Positions 53,087-62,167 of a stretch of DNA of 64,000 nt are shown one piece after another (positions within the stretch are counted from its first letter, which is position 1; each line of letters starts with the position of its first letter). The position numbers were made by a program, and so were the translations under genes. The stretch is from Roseibium aggregatum (lineage in GTDB: Bacteria > Pseudomonadota > Alphaproteobacteria > Rhizobiales > Stappiaceae): positions 1-64,000 of the forward strand of contig NZ_JABFCZ010000025.1 in the NCBI RefSeq assembly GCF_014692675.1. Direction: 5' to 3'. Below the pieces are notes generated by a model that worked only from the letters and a program-made list of their open reading frames with translations, did no database searches and was not told the origin of the DNA.

Positions 53087-53857
53087 TCAGATCGCATTGT
53101 GTCGGGGCGTCACTGCTTTCCACAGCTTCTTCGGCGTCATCTGCGGCTCGCCCTGCGGGTCATTTTCAAACACGGCCGCGTAGATGCCGGGTGCCAGATT
53201 CTTGACCGACTGGGCGATATGGCGCTTCATCCGCCGTTTGGCAGCTTCTGTATCTCGGCGTTCGAATGCGTCCAGGATGTCGATATGCCGTGACCCCTCG
53301 TTTCGGTTCCATATGATCTTGCCCTGATGGGCAGAGACCATGTAGCGGTGCAGCTGCAGGAGCGCCCGGTGCAGGAACGGTTCCAGCATGGGCATTTCCG
53401 CCATTTCGAAGATGAAGCAATGCAGGCGCCGGTCGATCTCCGAGCAGGTGAAGACGTCGCGCTGCAACCGGCTTTCATCGTAGAGGTCCATCAGTTCCCT
53501 GAGATCGTCTATCTTGCCATCATCCGCCACCGCGACCGCGCGTTCGACGCCGGTGCATTCCAGGTGCACCCGCATCCGCGTCAGGATGATAGCTTCGTCC
53601 AGGGTCGTGCGGGTGACGAAGGTTCCCTGATAGCCGCGCCGGTCGACGAGCCCGCATTCCTGCAACCGGAGCAGGGCTTCGCGCACCGTGCCTTGCGAGC
53701 AGGAAAACTCCTGCGCCAGCGCCTGCTCGGTAATCGGGCATTCGTCCGTGAGATGACCCAGCACAATCCGGCGCTTCAGTATCTGGTGAACCGTATCCGA
53801 TTTGCTCGTATTCTTCTGGGAATACAGCGGATTGGTGGCAATGTCGGCCAATGTCAT
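53087..53857 (-). CDS. GntR-family regulator with FCD domain
   Basis: 256 residues. The HTH (SDTVHQILKRRIVLGHLTDE, then TEQALAQEFSCSQGTVREAL) is GntR-type, and the all-helical second half (DEAIILTRMRVHLECTGVER through RRDTEAAKRRMKRHIAQSV) fits the FCD group that binds organic acids or amino acids. It starts at ATG 53857. The M19 dipeptidase gene lies upstream on the same strand with 400 bp between; either could be its target. Confidence 0.88.
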   Translation of the reverse strand: MTLADIATNPLYSQKNTSKSDTVHQILKRRIVLGHLTDECPITEQALAQEFSCSQGTVREALLRLQECGLVDRRGYQGTFVTRTTLDEAIILTRMRVHLECTGVERAVAVADDGKIDDLRELMDLYDESRLQRDVFTCSEIDRRLHCFIFEMAEMPMLEPFLHRALLQLHRYMVSAHQGKIIWNRNEGSRHIDILDAFERRDTEAAKRRMKRHIAQSVKNLAPGIYAAVFENDPQGEPQMTPKKLWKAVTPRHNAI

Positions 53858-54258
53858 CGGTCGGTCTGTCTCCTTTTAGATCCAGACTGCCATCCCCAAA
53901 CCGCACACGCCGTATTTCCGGTCAAAAGCCGGTTTTTCTTCGGTCGCTTCGGTCTAATCCGGTCGATAATTCCTGATCGACGGATCGATGGGGCCGTGCA
54001 GATCCTCTTTCAAATTCGATGCACCAGGTTCCGAAGGCGGTTTTTTAGGAGCGGTCTTCCGGCTTTTATCCGGTAAAGCAGCGCTTTATTGAAATCGTTT
54101 GCCCACGACACTTGAATGCACCTGCCCGGAACGGACCTTCTTGCAGGTCAGTCCCGGTAATTATCGCAACTCATATCCAATGTTATTTTGGCTGCGAATT
54201 GGGACAATTACTATATTGGACTAGTCGATCACAAATTCGCGATTTCCTGAACGATCGA
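53858..54258. other. Intergenic region upstream of the GntR gene
   Basis: 401 bases with no convincing gene and a fairly high A+T content around 54060-54250. It likely carries the GntR promoter and the end of the dipeptidase transcript. Confidence 0.5.
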
Positions 54259-55314
54259 TCAATTTTGCGTGTGCGACAATACGCGCAGCCAGTTTCTGTA
54301 GGACAGTTTTTCAACGAGATTTTCGCCGAAGCCGGCATCACGAAATGCCTGAACCAGTTTTTGCAGGCCGGAAGAATCGCCAAGATCTGCCGGTACCATG
54401 CAGCCGTCGAAGTCGGATCCGAGGCCGACGCGATCCTCGCCGAGCCGTTCCACCAGATAGGCCGCATGGCGGACGATCGTCTCCAGCGGCGTCGTTCTGT
54501 CGTGGCGTCCGTCCTCGCGCAGGAAGGCTACATGGAAATTGACGCCGACCAGGCCGTTGCTTTCCCGGATCGCGTCGAGCTGGCGGTCGGTGAGGTTGCG
54601 GGCGTTCTGACACAGGGCATGGGCATTGGAATGGCTTGCAACCAGCGGGTGGCGGCTCGTTTCCGCCACATCCCAGAACCCCTTTTCGGTGATATGCGAC
54701 AGGTCGACCAGGATCCTGAGGTCGTTACAGGCCCTGACCAGCGCGCGGCCGGCGTCGGTCAGGCCCGGGCCGGTGTCCGGGGACGACGGAAAGGCCATTG
54801 GTACCCCGTCGGCGAAGGCGTTCTTGCGGCTCCAGACCGGTCCGAGCGAGCGCAGACCGGCCGCGTGCAGCACCTCGAGCGCGTTGAAATCGGTGTCGAT
54901 CGCCTCCGCGCCCTCGATATGCAGCACTGCGGCAACACTGTCTTCGGCCATGGCCCTTTCGATGTCCGCAACACTACGACAAAGGGTAAACCCCCCGTCG
55001 GATTCCCGCTCAAGGCGTTGCGCCCGGGCCGCCATGCGCAGGGTGAAGCCGAGGGCCTCTGCTTGCGATATCTCGGCGTAATTGGCCGGATCGCTCGGGT
55101 TGAACGGCCTGGTGAAATCCTGATGGATGTTGGAGGGAACGAACATGGCGAACAGCCCGCCGGCGAATCCGCCTTCGCGTGCCCTCGGCAGGTCGATGTG
55201 CCCCTGTTCCGTGCGCTTGAAAAAACTGCGCTCCTTCCGCGTCCCTGCCTCGATCTCCAGTTTCAAAAGGGTGTCGTTGTGACCGTCAAAAACGGGGATC
55301 TTGTTCGAAGACAA
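54259..55314 (-). CDS. Membrane dipeptidase (peptidase M19 family)
   Basis: 351 residues. VFDGHNDTLLKLE gives the first metal ligands (His-x-Asp, residues 12-14). The bridging Glu is in AVLHIEGAEAI, further ligands in VDLSHITEKGFWDV and VASHSNAHALCQNARNLTD, and the C-terminal Asp in VGLGSDFDG. The zinc site is therefore complete. Members hydrolyse dipeptides, often with D-residues, and may use beta-lactam-like substrates. There is no signal peptide, so it is probably cytosolic. The start at ATG 55314 is good. Confidence 0.92.
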   Translation of the reverse strand: MSSNKIPVFDGHNDTLLKLEIEAGTRKERSFFKRTEQGHIDLPRAREGGFAGGLFAMFVPSNIHQDFTRPFNPSDPANYAEISQAEALGFTLRMAARAQRLERESDGGFTLCRSVADIERAMAEDSVAAVLHIEGAEAIDTDFNALEVLHAAGLRSLGPVWSRKNAFADGVPMAFPSSPDTGPGLTDAGRALVRACNDLRILVDLSHITEKGFWDVAETSRHPLVASHSNAHALCQNARNLTDRQLDAIRESNGLVGVNFHVAFLREDGRHDRTTPLETIVRHAAYLVERLGEDRVGLGSDFDGCMVPADLGDSSGLQKLVQAFRDAGFGENLVEKLSYRNWLRVLSHTQN

Positions 55315-55477
55315 AGGAAGGAACCTTGGGTTGGCGGGGAGGACAATCTTAAGACCTGTCTCTTATTTGTCGACATCGGTCTGAAAATTCCAGTCCGAAT
55401 GCGGATCCTGCCCAGAAAGCTCTTGCCAACGGGCCGCAAACTGCGCATGAAAAAGCGAGGAAAACAGCGGAGCCATC

Positions 55478-56218
55478 ATGCCGAGCGAATTTTACCCGAC
55501 GAAAACGTCCCCAACGGCACCTTTGAGCAATCCGCTCAGCCGCCGCGCCCTTATGGGCGGCGGGCTGATGTTGATGGCGGTTCCGCTTTCCGGCTGCTAT
55601 TCGGTCGGGCTGCATGACCAGCCGGACCTTCCGGACGAAACCTTCGACTACGCCTCCGCCTATGCGGCATGGCCGGACGGCGACTACACCTGGCCGGCGA
55701 TCAACTACAAGTCGTTCGACCAGAAGTACTGGCGCCAGGTGGTCGACTACAAGTCCTACGAAAAGCCGGGCACGATCATCGTCGATCCCTATAATAATTT
55801 CCTTTACTGGACCCTGTCGCGCAAGAAGGCCCTGCGCTACGGCATCGGCGTCGGCCGGGCCGGCTTTGCCTGGTCCGGCGAAGCCCTGATCCGCGTCAAG
55901 CGCGAGCACCCGATCTGGCGTCCTCCGCAGGAAATGATCGCGCGCAAGCCGTCTCTCGGCCGTTACTGGGAAAAGGGCATGGAGCCCGGCCTGAAGAACC
56001 CGCTCGGCGCCCGCGCGATGGATCTCTGGCAGGGGCCGAAGGACACGCTGTTCCGCATCCACGGCACCAACAAGCCCTCCAGCATCGGAACGAAAGCCTC
56101 CTCAGGCTGCATCCGCATGTGGCAGCAGGACGTGATCGATCTGTTCAGCCGGGTTCCGCTGCGCACCAAGGTCATCGTTCTGACCAAGGAACAGGCTGAA
56201 CAGCACCAGACTGTTTAA
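55478..56218 (+). CDS. L,D-transpeptidase (YkuD domain), exported
   Basis: 246 residues. The start has a twin-arginine and lipobox-like region (SRRALMGGGLMLMAVPLSGC, Cys near residue 47), suggesting an exported lipoprotein. The YkuD domain follows (GTIIVDPYNNFLYWTLSRKK) with catalytic His195 (FRIHGTNKPS) and Cys211 (SSGCIRMWQ). It would cross-link peptidoglycan stems or attach outer-membrane proteins to them. A terminator follows at 56242. The short linker before the domain rules out a LysM-bearing type. Confidence 0.92.
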   Translation: MPSEFYPTKTSPTAPLSNPLSRRALMGGGLMLMAVPLSGCYSVGLHDQPDLPDETFDYASAYAAWPDGDYTWPAINYKSFDQKYWRQVVDYKSYEKPGTIIVDPYNNFLYWTLSRKKALRYGIGVGRAGFAWSGEALIRVKREHPIWRPPQEMIARKPSLGRYWEKGMEPGLKNPLGARAMDLWQGPKDTLFRIHGTNKPSSIGTKASSGCIRMWQQDVIDLFSRVPLRTKVIVLTKEQAEQHQTV

Positions 56219-56241
56219 CCGAAGGTTCCGGGTAACAACAT

Positions 56242-56271
56242 AGAGCGGTCCGTGGTCGGGCCGCTCTTTTC
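56242..56271. terminator. Terminator after the L,D-transpeptidase gene
   Basis: AGAGCGGTCC (56242-56251) pairs with GGGCCGCTCT (56258-56267) with one G-T pair, and T-T-T follows. It sits 24 bases after the stop and just before the convergent hemolysin III-like gene. Confidence 0.75.
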
Positions 56272-56274
56272 GTG

Positions 56275-56925
56275 TCAGCTCGCCGTCACCGGCATAAGCG
56301 CCACGTCATAAAGCACCGCGCTGAAGTGACAGACGGCTGCCGCCAGCACGAAAGCGTGCCAGATGGCGTTCTGGAACGGCAGCCGTTTCCAGGCATAAAA
56401 CGCCGTTCCCACCGTATAAAGCAGCCCCCCCAGCAGGATCATGCCGAAGCCGAAGCCCGACGCCTTGTCGAGCAGCGGTTTGAAGGCGAACACCACCACC
56501 CAGCCCAAAGCCAGGCACAGGGGCACGGTGATCCGGTCCACCCCTTTAAGGTACAGGAGTTTCAGGATCGCGCCTGCGAGCGCACCTGTCCACACGACGG
56601 CGAGCAGGATGCCGCCGGTCCAGCCGCCGATGATCATCGACGCCAGCGGCGTGTAGGTGCCTGCGATCATCAGAAAGATCGCCGCATGATCGAGCCGGCG
56701 CAACAGGCCCTGCTTTTTCTCCTTGGCGAAGATGTTGTAGAGCGCGGAGCAGATCAGCATGGCCATGAGGCAGCCGGTGTAGACGAACACGCTCACCTGC
56801 CGCCCGGTGTCGGGCGAATTCCACAAGATCGCAGCAAGGGTGATTGTGGCTGCCAGGCCGAGGCCGATGCCGATCACATGCATCGTTCCGTCGGCGATCT
56901 TTTCCGCAAGCGTTTCAATTCGCAT
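56275..56925 (-). CDS. Hemolysin III-like membrane protein (PAQR/YqfA type)
   Basis: 216 residues from ATG 56925. Seven membrane segments can be drawn (for example MHVIGIGLGLAATITLAAIL, VSVFVYTGCLMAMLICSALY, TGGILLAVVWTGALAGAILK, GFGMILLGGLLYTVGTAFYA). The family's metal-binding pattern is visible: MHVIG with its His, LRRLDHAAIFLMIAGTYTP with Asp-His, and IWHAFVLAAAVCHFSAV with two His. Members are YqfA/hemolysin III-like and their activity is uncertain; the haemolysin name is historical. Confidence 0.9.
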   Translation of the reverse strand: MRIETLAEKIADGTMHVIGIGLGLAATITLAAILWNSPDTGRQVSVFVYTGCLMAMLICSALYNIFAKEKKQGLLRRLDHAAIFLMIAGTYTPLASMIIGGWTGGILLAVVWTGALAGAILKLLYLKGVDRITVPLCLALGWVVVFAFKPLLDKASGFGFGMILLGGLLYTVGTAFYAWKRLPFQNAIWHAFVLAAAVCHFSAVLYDVALMPVTAS

Positions 56926-57016
56926 GGCCGCTCCCACTGTTCGCGTTCAAGACATTTACGAGCGTGGGGGAAGCTCAAGGCACTTTCAAGGCGGGATCTT
57001 GATTGGAAATGCCTAT

Positions 57017-57727
57017 TTATCCGGCAGCGCTGCGCAGCGGCTGTTCGGCCTCGGTTTCTTCGCGGTGGGAGGCAACCGAAGCGACGAAATCGTTGAAGCG
57101 TTCGCCCTGGATCAGGACGTGCTGCCGCAGGTGGTCTGCGGCCGCTTCCGCATCGCCACGGGCGATGGCGTCGACGATCTGCTGGTGCTCGCCCAGCGAC
57201 ATGGCAACCCGGTTGCGCACCCGAAGCTGCAGGCGCCGGTAAACCTTGAGCTGGTTCTGCAGGCTGCGCGCCTGATCGGCCAGGAAGCCGTTGTGGCTCG
57301 CCCTGTAGATCGCCTCGTGGAAGGTCTGGTTGGCGTGGAAATAGGCGTCCGGATCCCCGTCCTCGCAGGCGAGATTGCAGGCCTCGTGGGCCGCCTGAAG
57401 GTTGGCCAGCTCCCGGGGCGCAATACGCCGGGCGGCAAGCCGTCCGCACATGGCTTCCAGTTCCGCCATGACCTCGAACATCTCGATCAGCCGGGGAATG
57501 CCGATTTCGCGCACGAAGGCGCCCCGCCGCGGCCGGATTTCAACGAGGCCTGCGACCGACAGTTCGATCAGGGCCTCGCGGATCGGCGTGCGCGACACTT
57601 CGAAGCGGTTGGCAAGGGTGACCTCGTCGAGCCGGGTTCCGGCGGGATAGCGGCCGGTCGCGATATCTCCCTCAAGGGCTTCGCGTAAGGATTCGGCACG
57701 CCGGACTTTGCTGCGAGGTTTGGTCAT
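57017..57727 (-). CDS. matR: GntR/FCD-family regulator of the malonate operon
   Basis: 236 residues. The N-terminal HTH (LREALEGDIATGRYPAGTRL, then ANRFEVSRTPIREALIELSV) is GntR-type, followed by the helical FCD domain (MIEMFEVMAELEAMCGRLAA-like region and ANQTFHEAIYRASHN) with the usual ligand His residues. It is divergent from the TRAP transporter operon, 145 bp away, and the gap holds TTGTATACAA, the core of the MatR operator in Rhizobium. It probably represses the operon until malonate or malonyl-CoA binds (inference from family). Confidence 0.85.
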   Translation of the reverse strand: MTKPRSKVRRAESLREALEGDIATGRYPAGTRLDEVTLANRFEVSRTPIREALIELSVAGLVEIRPRRGAFVREIGIPRLIEMFEVMAELEAMCGRLAARRIAPRELANLQAAHEACNLACEDGDPDAYFHANQTFHEAIYRASHNGFLADQARSLQNQLKVYRRLQLRVRNRVAMSLGEHQQIVDAIARGDAEAAADHLRQHVLIQGERFNDFVASVASHREETEAEQPLRSAAG

Positions 57728-57755
57728 GGCCCCAACTTATGCAAAAATCCCATTC

Positions 57756-57765
57756 TTGTATACAA
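57756..57765. promoter_or_regulatory. Putative MatR operator
   Basis: TTGTATACAA is a perfect 10-bp palindrome in the divergent control region, within TCTTGTATACAAAA. It is close to the MatR site reported in Rhizobium (TCTTGTATACACGA as I recall). A TTGACT stretch seven bases to its right (57773-57778) could be a -35 element of the operon, so a bound repressor would cover the promoter. Confidence 0.7.
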
Positions 57766-57872
57766 AAAAGATTGACTCGCATGCGAGAGCTATGTTTGCC
57801 TTGACGTCGGCGGGAGACCGCCCGCGCGCAGACTTCCGCTCAAACAGGATGGCGCGCTAACGGGAGGATATT

Positions 57873-58874
57873 ATGAAGACTTTTATGAAGACGGCGCTCG
57901 TCCTGGGCGTTGCCGTATGTGCCGCCGTGCCGGTGGCGAATGCTGCCGACATCACCCTGAAGGCCTCGCACCAGTGGCCGGGCGGAAAAGGCGACGTCCG
58001 CGACGAAATGGTGCAGATCCTGGCGCGTGAGGTGGAAAAGGCCAACGTCGGCGTCAAGATCCAGGTCTATCCTGGCAAGTCGCTGTTCAAGCCCAAGGAA
58101 CAGTGGGGCGCCATGGTCAAGGGCCAGCTCGATATCTCGGCTTTCCCGCTCGACTATGCCTCCGGCCGCCATCCGGAATTCTCCGCGACCCTCATGCCGG
58201 GCCTGGTGCGTAACCATGACCGCGCACTGCGGCTCAACGATTCCAAGTTCATGAAGGACATCAAGCAGGTCATCAACGACGCCGGCGTCGTGGTGCTCGC
58301 CGATGCATGGCTCGCCGGCGCGTTCGCGTCCAAGAAAGAGTGCATCACCAGCCCGGACACCATCAAGGGTCAGGTGACCCGTGCGGCCGGTCCGGCATTC
58401 GAACAGATGCTGGTGGGAGGCGGCGCCTCGATCGCTTCCATGCCGTCTTCGGAAATCTACACCGGTCTGCAGACCGGCGTTCTGGATGCGGCCAACACCT
58501 CCTCCGGATCGTTCGTGTCCTATCGCATCTACGAACAGGTCACCTGCCTGACCAAGCCGGGCGCCAACGCCCTGTGGTTCATGTATGAACCGATCCTGAT
58601 GTCCAAGCGCAGCTGGGACGGTCTCTCCAAGGAGCAGCAGGATGCCCTGATGGCGGCCGGCAAGGTTGCCCAGGAATATTTCGTCGGCCAGGCCAAGGGC
58701 CTCGATGACAAGCTGGTCAAGACCTTTGAGGATGCCGGCGTCAAGGTCGTCGAAATGTCCGGCGACGACTACAACGCCTGGCTCGCGATCGCCAAGGAGA
58801 CCTCCTACAAGAACTTCGCCGAGAAGGTCGAAGGCGGTCAGAAGCTGATCGACGAGGCCCTCGCGGTCGAATAA
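57873..58874 (+). CDS. matP: TRAP transporter solute-binding protein (malonate)
   Basis: 333 residues from ATG 57873 (GGGAGG upstream). A signal peptide (MKTFMKTALVLGVAVCAAVP, cleavage after ANA near 25) precedes a DctP-type domain: ITLKASHQWPGGKGDVRDEM, VKIQVYPGKSLFKPKEQWGA, and the ligand-loop region ITSPDTIKGQVTRAAGPAFE with Arg for a carboxylate. It binds the substrate in the periplasm and passes it to the MatQM membrane part. The downstream malonyl-CoA genes imply malonate as substrate. Confidence 0.92.
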   Translation: MKTFMKTALVLGVAVCAAVPVANAADITLKASHQWPGGKGDVRDEMVQILAREVEKANVGVKIQVYPGKSLFKPKEQWGAMVKGQLDISAFPLDYASGRHPEFSATLMPGLVRNHDRALRLNDSKFMKDIKQVINDAGVVVLADAWLAGAFASKKECITSPDTIKGQVTRAAGPAFEQMLVGGGASIASMPSSEIYTGLQTGVLDAANTSSGSFVSYRIYEQVTCLTKPGANALWFMYEPILMSKRSWDGLSKEQQDALMAAGKVAQEYFVGQAKGLDDKLVKTFEDAGVKVVEMSGDDYNAWLAIAKETSYKNFAEKVEGGQKLIDEALAVE

Positions 58875-58890
58875 GCGGGACCGATAATTT

Positions 58891-58919
58891 CCGGCCCGGC
58901 GCGATTGGCGCCGGGCCGG
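58891..58919 (+). promoter_or_regulatory. Strong hairpin between the TRAP binding protein and permease genes
   Basis: CCGGCCCGGCGC (58891-58902) and GCGCCGGGCCGG (58908-58919) form a perfect 12-bp GC stem with a 5-base loop, 17 bases after the matP stop and without a T-run. Such hairpins in TRAP and ABC operons protect the binding-protein mRNA from degradation or partly end transcription, giving more binding protein than permease. Confidence 0.75.
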
Positions 58920-59000
58920 ACGATCCTCAAGAACGACAATAACAGGCAGCCTTGCGGTGCACGGATCCCGTGCGGTCGGGGGAGGCTGCCGTGACTACGG

Positions 59001-59495
59001 ATGTCTCGCATGACCGCCTATATCCGCTGGGTCTCCGCGCTTTCGCGTGGGGCCGCCATCATCTCGCTTCTGCTTCTGGCTGCGGCCATTCTGGTTGTGA
59101 CCCAGATGGTGGTGTTCCGGTATTTCCTGAAGGCATCGACCTACTGGCAGACGGATTTCGTCACCTTCGCCCTGGTCGCGATGACATTCCTCGCAAGCCC
59201 CTATGTCCTCATGGAAAAGGGGCATGTGGGCGTCGATATCCTGCAAATGGCCGCCAAGCGTCCCTGGCGTGAGATCCTGCAGTCCCTTGCCGGGCTGATC
59301 GGCCTGATCTTCGCCGCCATGCTCGCCTGGTCCGGCTGGCATTATTTCGAGGAAGCCTGGAGCTACGGCTGGACGACCGATACCGTCTGGGCCCTGCCGC
59401 TCTGGATTCCGCTTCTGCCCTTGCCTGTAGGCATCGGCCTGATGGCTCTGCAATATGTCGCCGAACTGGCGAAAATCTGGGGAGCGCACGAATGA
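59001..59495 (+). CDS. matQ: TRAP transporter small permease (DctQ family)
   Basis: 164 residues with four membrane segments (IISLLLLAAAILVVTQMVVF, TDFVTFALVAMTFLASPYVL, ILQSLAGLIGLIFAAMLAWS and a fourth ending in GIGLMALQYVAELAK). RYFLKASTYWQTDFV is the conserved core of DctQ proteins. It starts at ATG 59001; ATG 59010 is possible. The stop overlaps the start of matM by 4 bp. It forms the membrane complex with MatM. Confidence 0.9.
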   Translation: MSRMTAYIRWVSALSRGAAIISLLLLAAAILVVTQMVVFRYFLKASTYWQTDFVTFALVAMTFLASPYVLMEKGHVGVDILQMAAKRPWREILQSLAGLIGLIFAAMLAWSGWHYFEEAWSYGWTTDTVWALPLWIPLLPLPVGIGLMALQYVAELAKIWGAHE

Positions 59496-60808
59496 GCCCG
59501 CTTGTCTCCGGCCTTCTGGTCATGATCGGGCTTCTGGCCCTGCTCGGCATCGGCACACCGATCGCCTTTGCCCTCGGCTTCGTTTCCATCATGGCGCTGC
59601 TGATCGTCGATGGTCCCGGCAGCCTCTCCATTCTCGGAGAGACCTTTTTCGCAGGCCTTGCCTCCTTCGAACTGGTCTCCATTCCCATGTTCATTCTCAT
59701 GGGCGCCGCAGTCGCGTCGTCGCCGGCCGGCAAGGATCTCTACGAGGCGCTCGACCGCTGGCTGAACCGGGTGCCGGGCGGCCTGGTCCTGTCCAATCTG
59801 GGCGCCTGTTCCATCTTCGCCGCTCTTTCCGGATCGTCGCCGGCAACCTGTGCTGCCATCGGCAAGATGGGCATTCCGGAAATGACCGACCGGGGCTACC
59901 CGAACGAGATCGCAGCCGGGTCGATCGCAGCCGGCGGCACGCTCGGCATTCTGATCCCGCCGTCGATCACCATGATCGTTTACGGCATTGCCACGGAAAC
60001 CTCGATCGGACGCCTGTTCATCGCAGGCCTCCTGCCGGGGCTCATGCTGACCATCCTGTTCATGGCCTGGACGATCTTCGAGTGCAAACGCCGGGGCGTG
60101 GGCCTGTCCGCACTGACCGAACGCTTCACCATGAAGGAACGCTTCGCCGCATTGCCGCGGGTGCTTCCCTTCCTGACAATCATCGCCGGCATCCTTTACG
60201 TGCTTTACGGCGGGGTCGCCACGCCGTCGGAAGCCTCCGGCGTCGGCGCTCTGCTGTGCATCCTGCTCGTGGTGGTGATCTACCGGATGTGGAGCTTTTC
60301 CAAGGTCACGCGCATGTTCCGCGACACCTTGAAGGAAAGCATCATGATCATGATGATCATCGGTGCGTCGGAGCTGTTTTCCTATACCCTGTCATCGATG
60401 TTCGTCACCCAGTCGATCGCCGGCTGGATCGCCGACCTGGACGTCAATCGCTGGGTCCTGATGGCGGTGATCAACCTCTTCCTGCTGTTCGCCGGCTTCT
60501 TCCTGCCGCCGGTCGCCGTCATCCTGATGACCGCGCCGATCCTGATGCCGATCATCCTGCAGGCCGGCTTTGATCCCTACTGGTTTGCCGTGATACTCAC
60601 GATCAACATGGAAATAGGTCTGATTACGCCTCCGGTCGGTTTGAACCTATATGTGATTAACGGGATCGCTCCGAACATCACGCTGGCGGAAATCCTGCGC
60701 GGATCGATTCCCTACGTGCTGTGCATGGTGGTCGGGATCGTGATCCTCTGTCTGTTTCCCGGCATCGCCACATGGCTTCCGGAACTCATGCTGGGCAAGG
60801 CCATATGA
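59492..60808 (+). CDS. matM: TRAP transporter large permease (DctM family)
   Basis: 438 residues, mostly membrane helices (about 12). The DctM motif AGGTLGILIPPSITMIVYGI and the second-half repeat MEIGLITPPVGLNLYVINGI, including the conserved Pro-Pro motifs, are intact. It is the ion-coupled subunit that moves the substrate across the inner membrane, driven by a sodium or proton gradient. It overlaps matQ and also the next gene, matA, by 4 bp each, so the operon is tightly coupled. Confidence 0.94.
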   Translation: MSPLVSGLLVMIGLLALLGIGTPIAFALGFVSIMALLIVDGPGSLSILGETFFAGLASFELVSIPMFILMGAAVASSPAGKDLYEALDRWLNRVPGGLVLSNLGACSIFAALSGSSPATCAAIGKMGIPEMTDRGYPNEIAAGSIAAGGTLGILIPPSITMIVYGIATETSIGRLFIAGLLPGLMLTILFMAWTIFECKRRGVGLSALTERFTMKERFAALPRVLPFLTIIAGILYVLYGGVATPSEASGVGALLCILLVVVIYRMWSFSKVTRMFRDTLKESIMIMMIIGASELFSYTLSSMFVTQSIAGWIADLDVNRWVLMAVINLFLLFAGFFLPPVAVILMTAPILMPIILQAGFDPYWFAVILTINMEIGLITPPVGLNLYVINGIAPNITLAEILRGSIPYVLCMVVGIVILCLFPGIATWLPELMLGKAI

Positions 60809-62163
60809 ATACAAGCTTCTTCGGCGAATTGCTGTCATCCATCACGGAGCAGGGGCGGGCACTGCTTGATGCCCGCCGGAACCGGAACTCCGGCATTCCG
60901 GTCGTCGAATTGTGCGAACAACTGCTGTCGGGACGGGGCGAAGCCTCCGGGGTCGCCATCGCCCAGGATGTGCTGACGACCTATGCCGGACTTGGAAGCG
61001 AAGCCAGACAGGCGTTCTTCATGGCGCTTCTGGATCGCTTCGGCCCTGATCTGGATCTTGTCCGGCAAGCCGCCGCGGAGCTTCAGGAAACGCCGGACGA
61101 TCCGGCGGTGCTCAGGCATTTGCATGCGGTTTCCGAACCGCGCCGGCAGGAACTGATCCGGCGTTTGAACCTCGCACCCGGCGGCACCCGTGCTCTCGTC
61201 GACATGCGTGCCGATCTCCTGGACATTTTGGCGGACCACCCGGAATTGCGGGAAGTGGACCAGGATTTCGAGCACCTGTTTTCGTCCTGGTTCAACAGGG
61301 GATTTCTGGTGATGCGCCGGATCGACTGGTCGACCCCGGCCTCCATCCTGGAAAAGATCATCAAATATGAAGCCGTGCACGAGATCTCCGGCTGGGACGA
61401 TCTGCGCCGGCGTATCGGGCTGGAGGACCGGCGGCTTTACGCCTTCTTCCATCCCGCCCTTGTCGATGACCTTCTGATCTTCGTCGAGGTCGCGCTCACC
61501 CGGGACATTCCCGGGGCTATTGCCCCGATCCTGGCAGAGGAACGGGCAGAGATAAGGGCGGAAGAGGCTGCCACCGCGGTCTTTTATTCCATATCCAACT
61601 GCCAGAAAGGCCTGCGCGGCATTTCCTTCGGCAACTTCCTGATCAAACAGGTCGTCGAGGAACTGCGCCGGGAGCTTCCCGGTCTCAAGACGTTCGTCAC
61701 CCTGTCTCCGGTACCGGGCTTTGCCCGCTGGCTTTCCCGGCAGCTGAAGGCCGAAACGGACGTGGTGTCGAACGCGCTGGCTCCGGAGTTGTCCGACGAA
61801 TTGCAGCAGACCGACTGGTTCCTCGATCCGGATGTGTGCAAGCGCCTGGAACCGGCGCTATCAGGCCTTTGCGCGCATTATCTGACCCGCGAAAAGGACC
61901 GGAAGGGCCGGCCGCTCGATCCCGTTGCCCGGTTCCACATCGGCAACGGCGCCCGGCTGGAGCGGGTCAACTGGCTGGGCGACATTTCACCCAACGGTCT
62001 CGCCCAGGCGCATGGCTTCATGGTGAATTATCTCTATGAACTGAGATATATAGAGCGGAATCACGAAGCCTATGCCGAAACCGGAGCGGTCGCCTCCAGT
62101 TCCCAGGTCCAGAAACTGATCAAAGCCGTTCCCCAAAATAAAAGTCTGCAGCCGGTGAGTTGA
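60805..62163 (+). CDS. matA: Malonyl-CoA decarboxylase
   Basis: 452 residues from ATG 60805. The N-terminal helical half (LLDARRNRNSGIPVVELCEQ through VFEHLFSSWFNRGFL-type motif) precedes the acyltransferase-like catalytic half: FVTLSPVPGFARWL carries the family's catalytic Ser, and FHIGNGARLERVNWLGD the catalytic His. It converts malonyl-CoA to acetyl-CoA and CO2. Start ATG 60805 overlaps the matM stop. Translation is coupled to the permease, and matB follows after a 4-base gap. Confidence 0.93.
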   Translation: MNTSFFGELLSSITEQGRALLDARRNRNSGIPVVELCEQLLSGRGEASGVAIAQDVLTTYAGLGSEARQAFFMALLDRFGPDLDLVRQAAAELQETPDDPAVLRHLHAVSEPRRQELIRRLNLAPGGTRALVDMRADLLDILADHPELREVDQDFEHLFSSWFNRGFLVMRRIDWSTPASILEKIIKYEAVHEISGWDDLRRRIGLEDRRLYAFFHPALVDDLLIFVEVALTRDIPGAIAPILAEERAEIRAEEAATAVFYSISNCQKGLRGISFGNFLIKQVVEELRRELPGLKTFVTLSPVPGFARWLSRQLKAETDVVSNALAPELSDELQQTDWFLDPDVCKRLEPALSGLCAHYLTREKDRKGRPLDPVARFHIGNGARLERVNWLGDISPNGLAQAHGFMVNYLYELRYIERNHEAYAETGAVASSSQVQKLIKAVPQNKSLQPVS

Positions 62164-62167
62164 GCCC

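Noticed and set aside
54112-55617. A 501-codon plus-strand frame opposite the M19 dipeptidase gene
   Set aside because: Shadow frame; the dipeptidase has all metal-binding motifs on the other strand.
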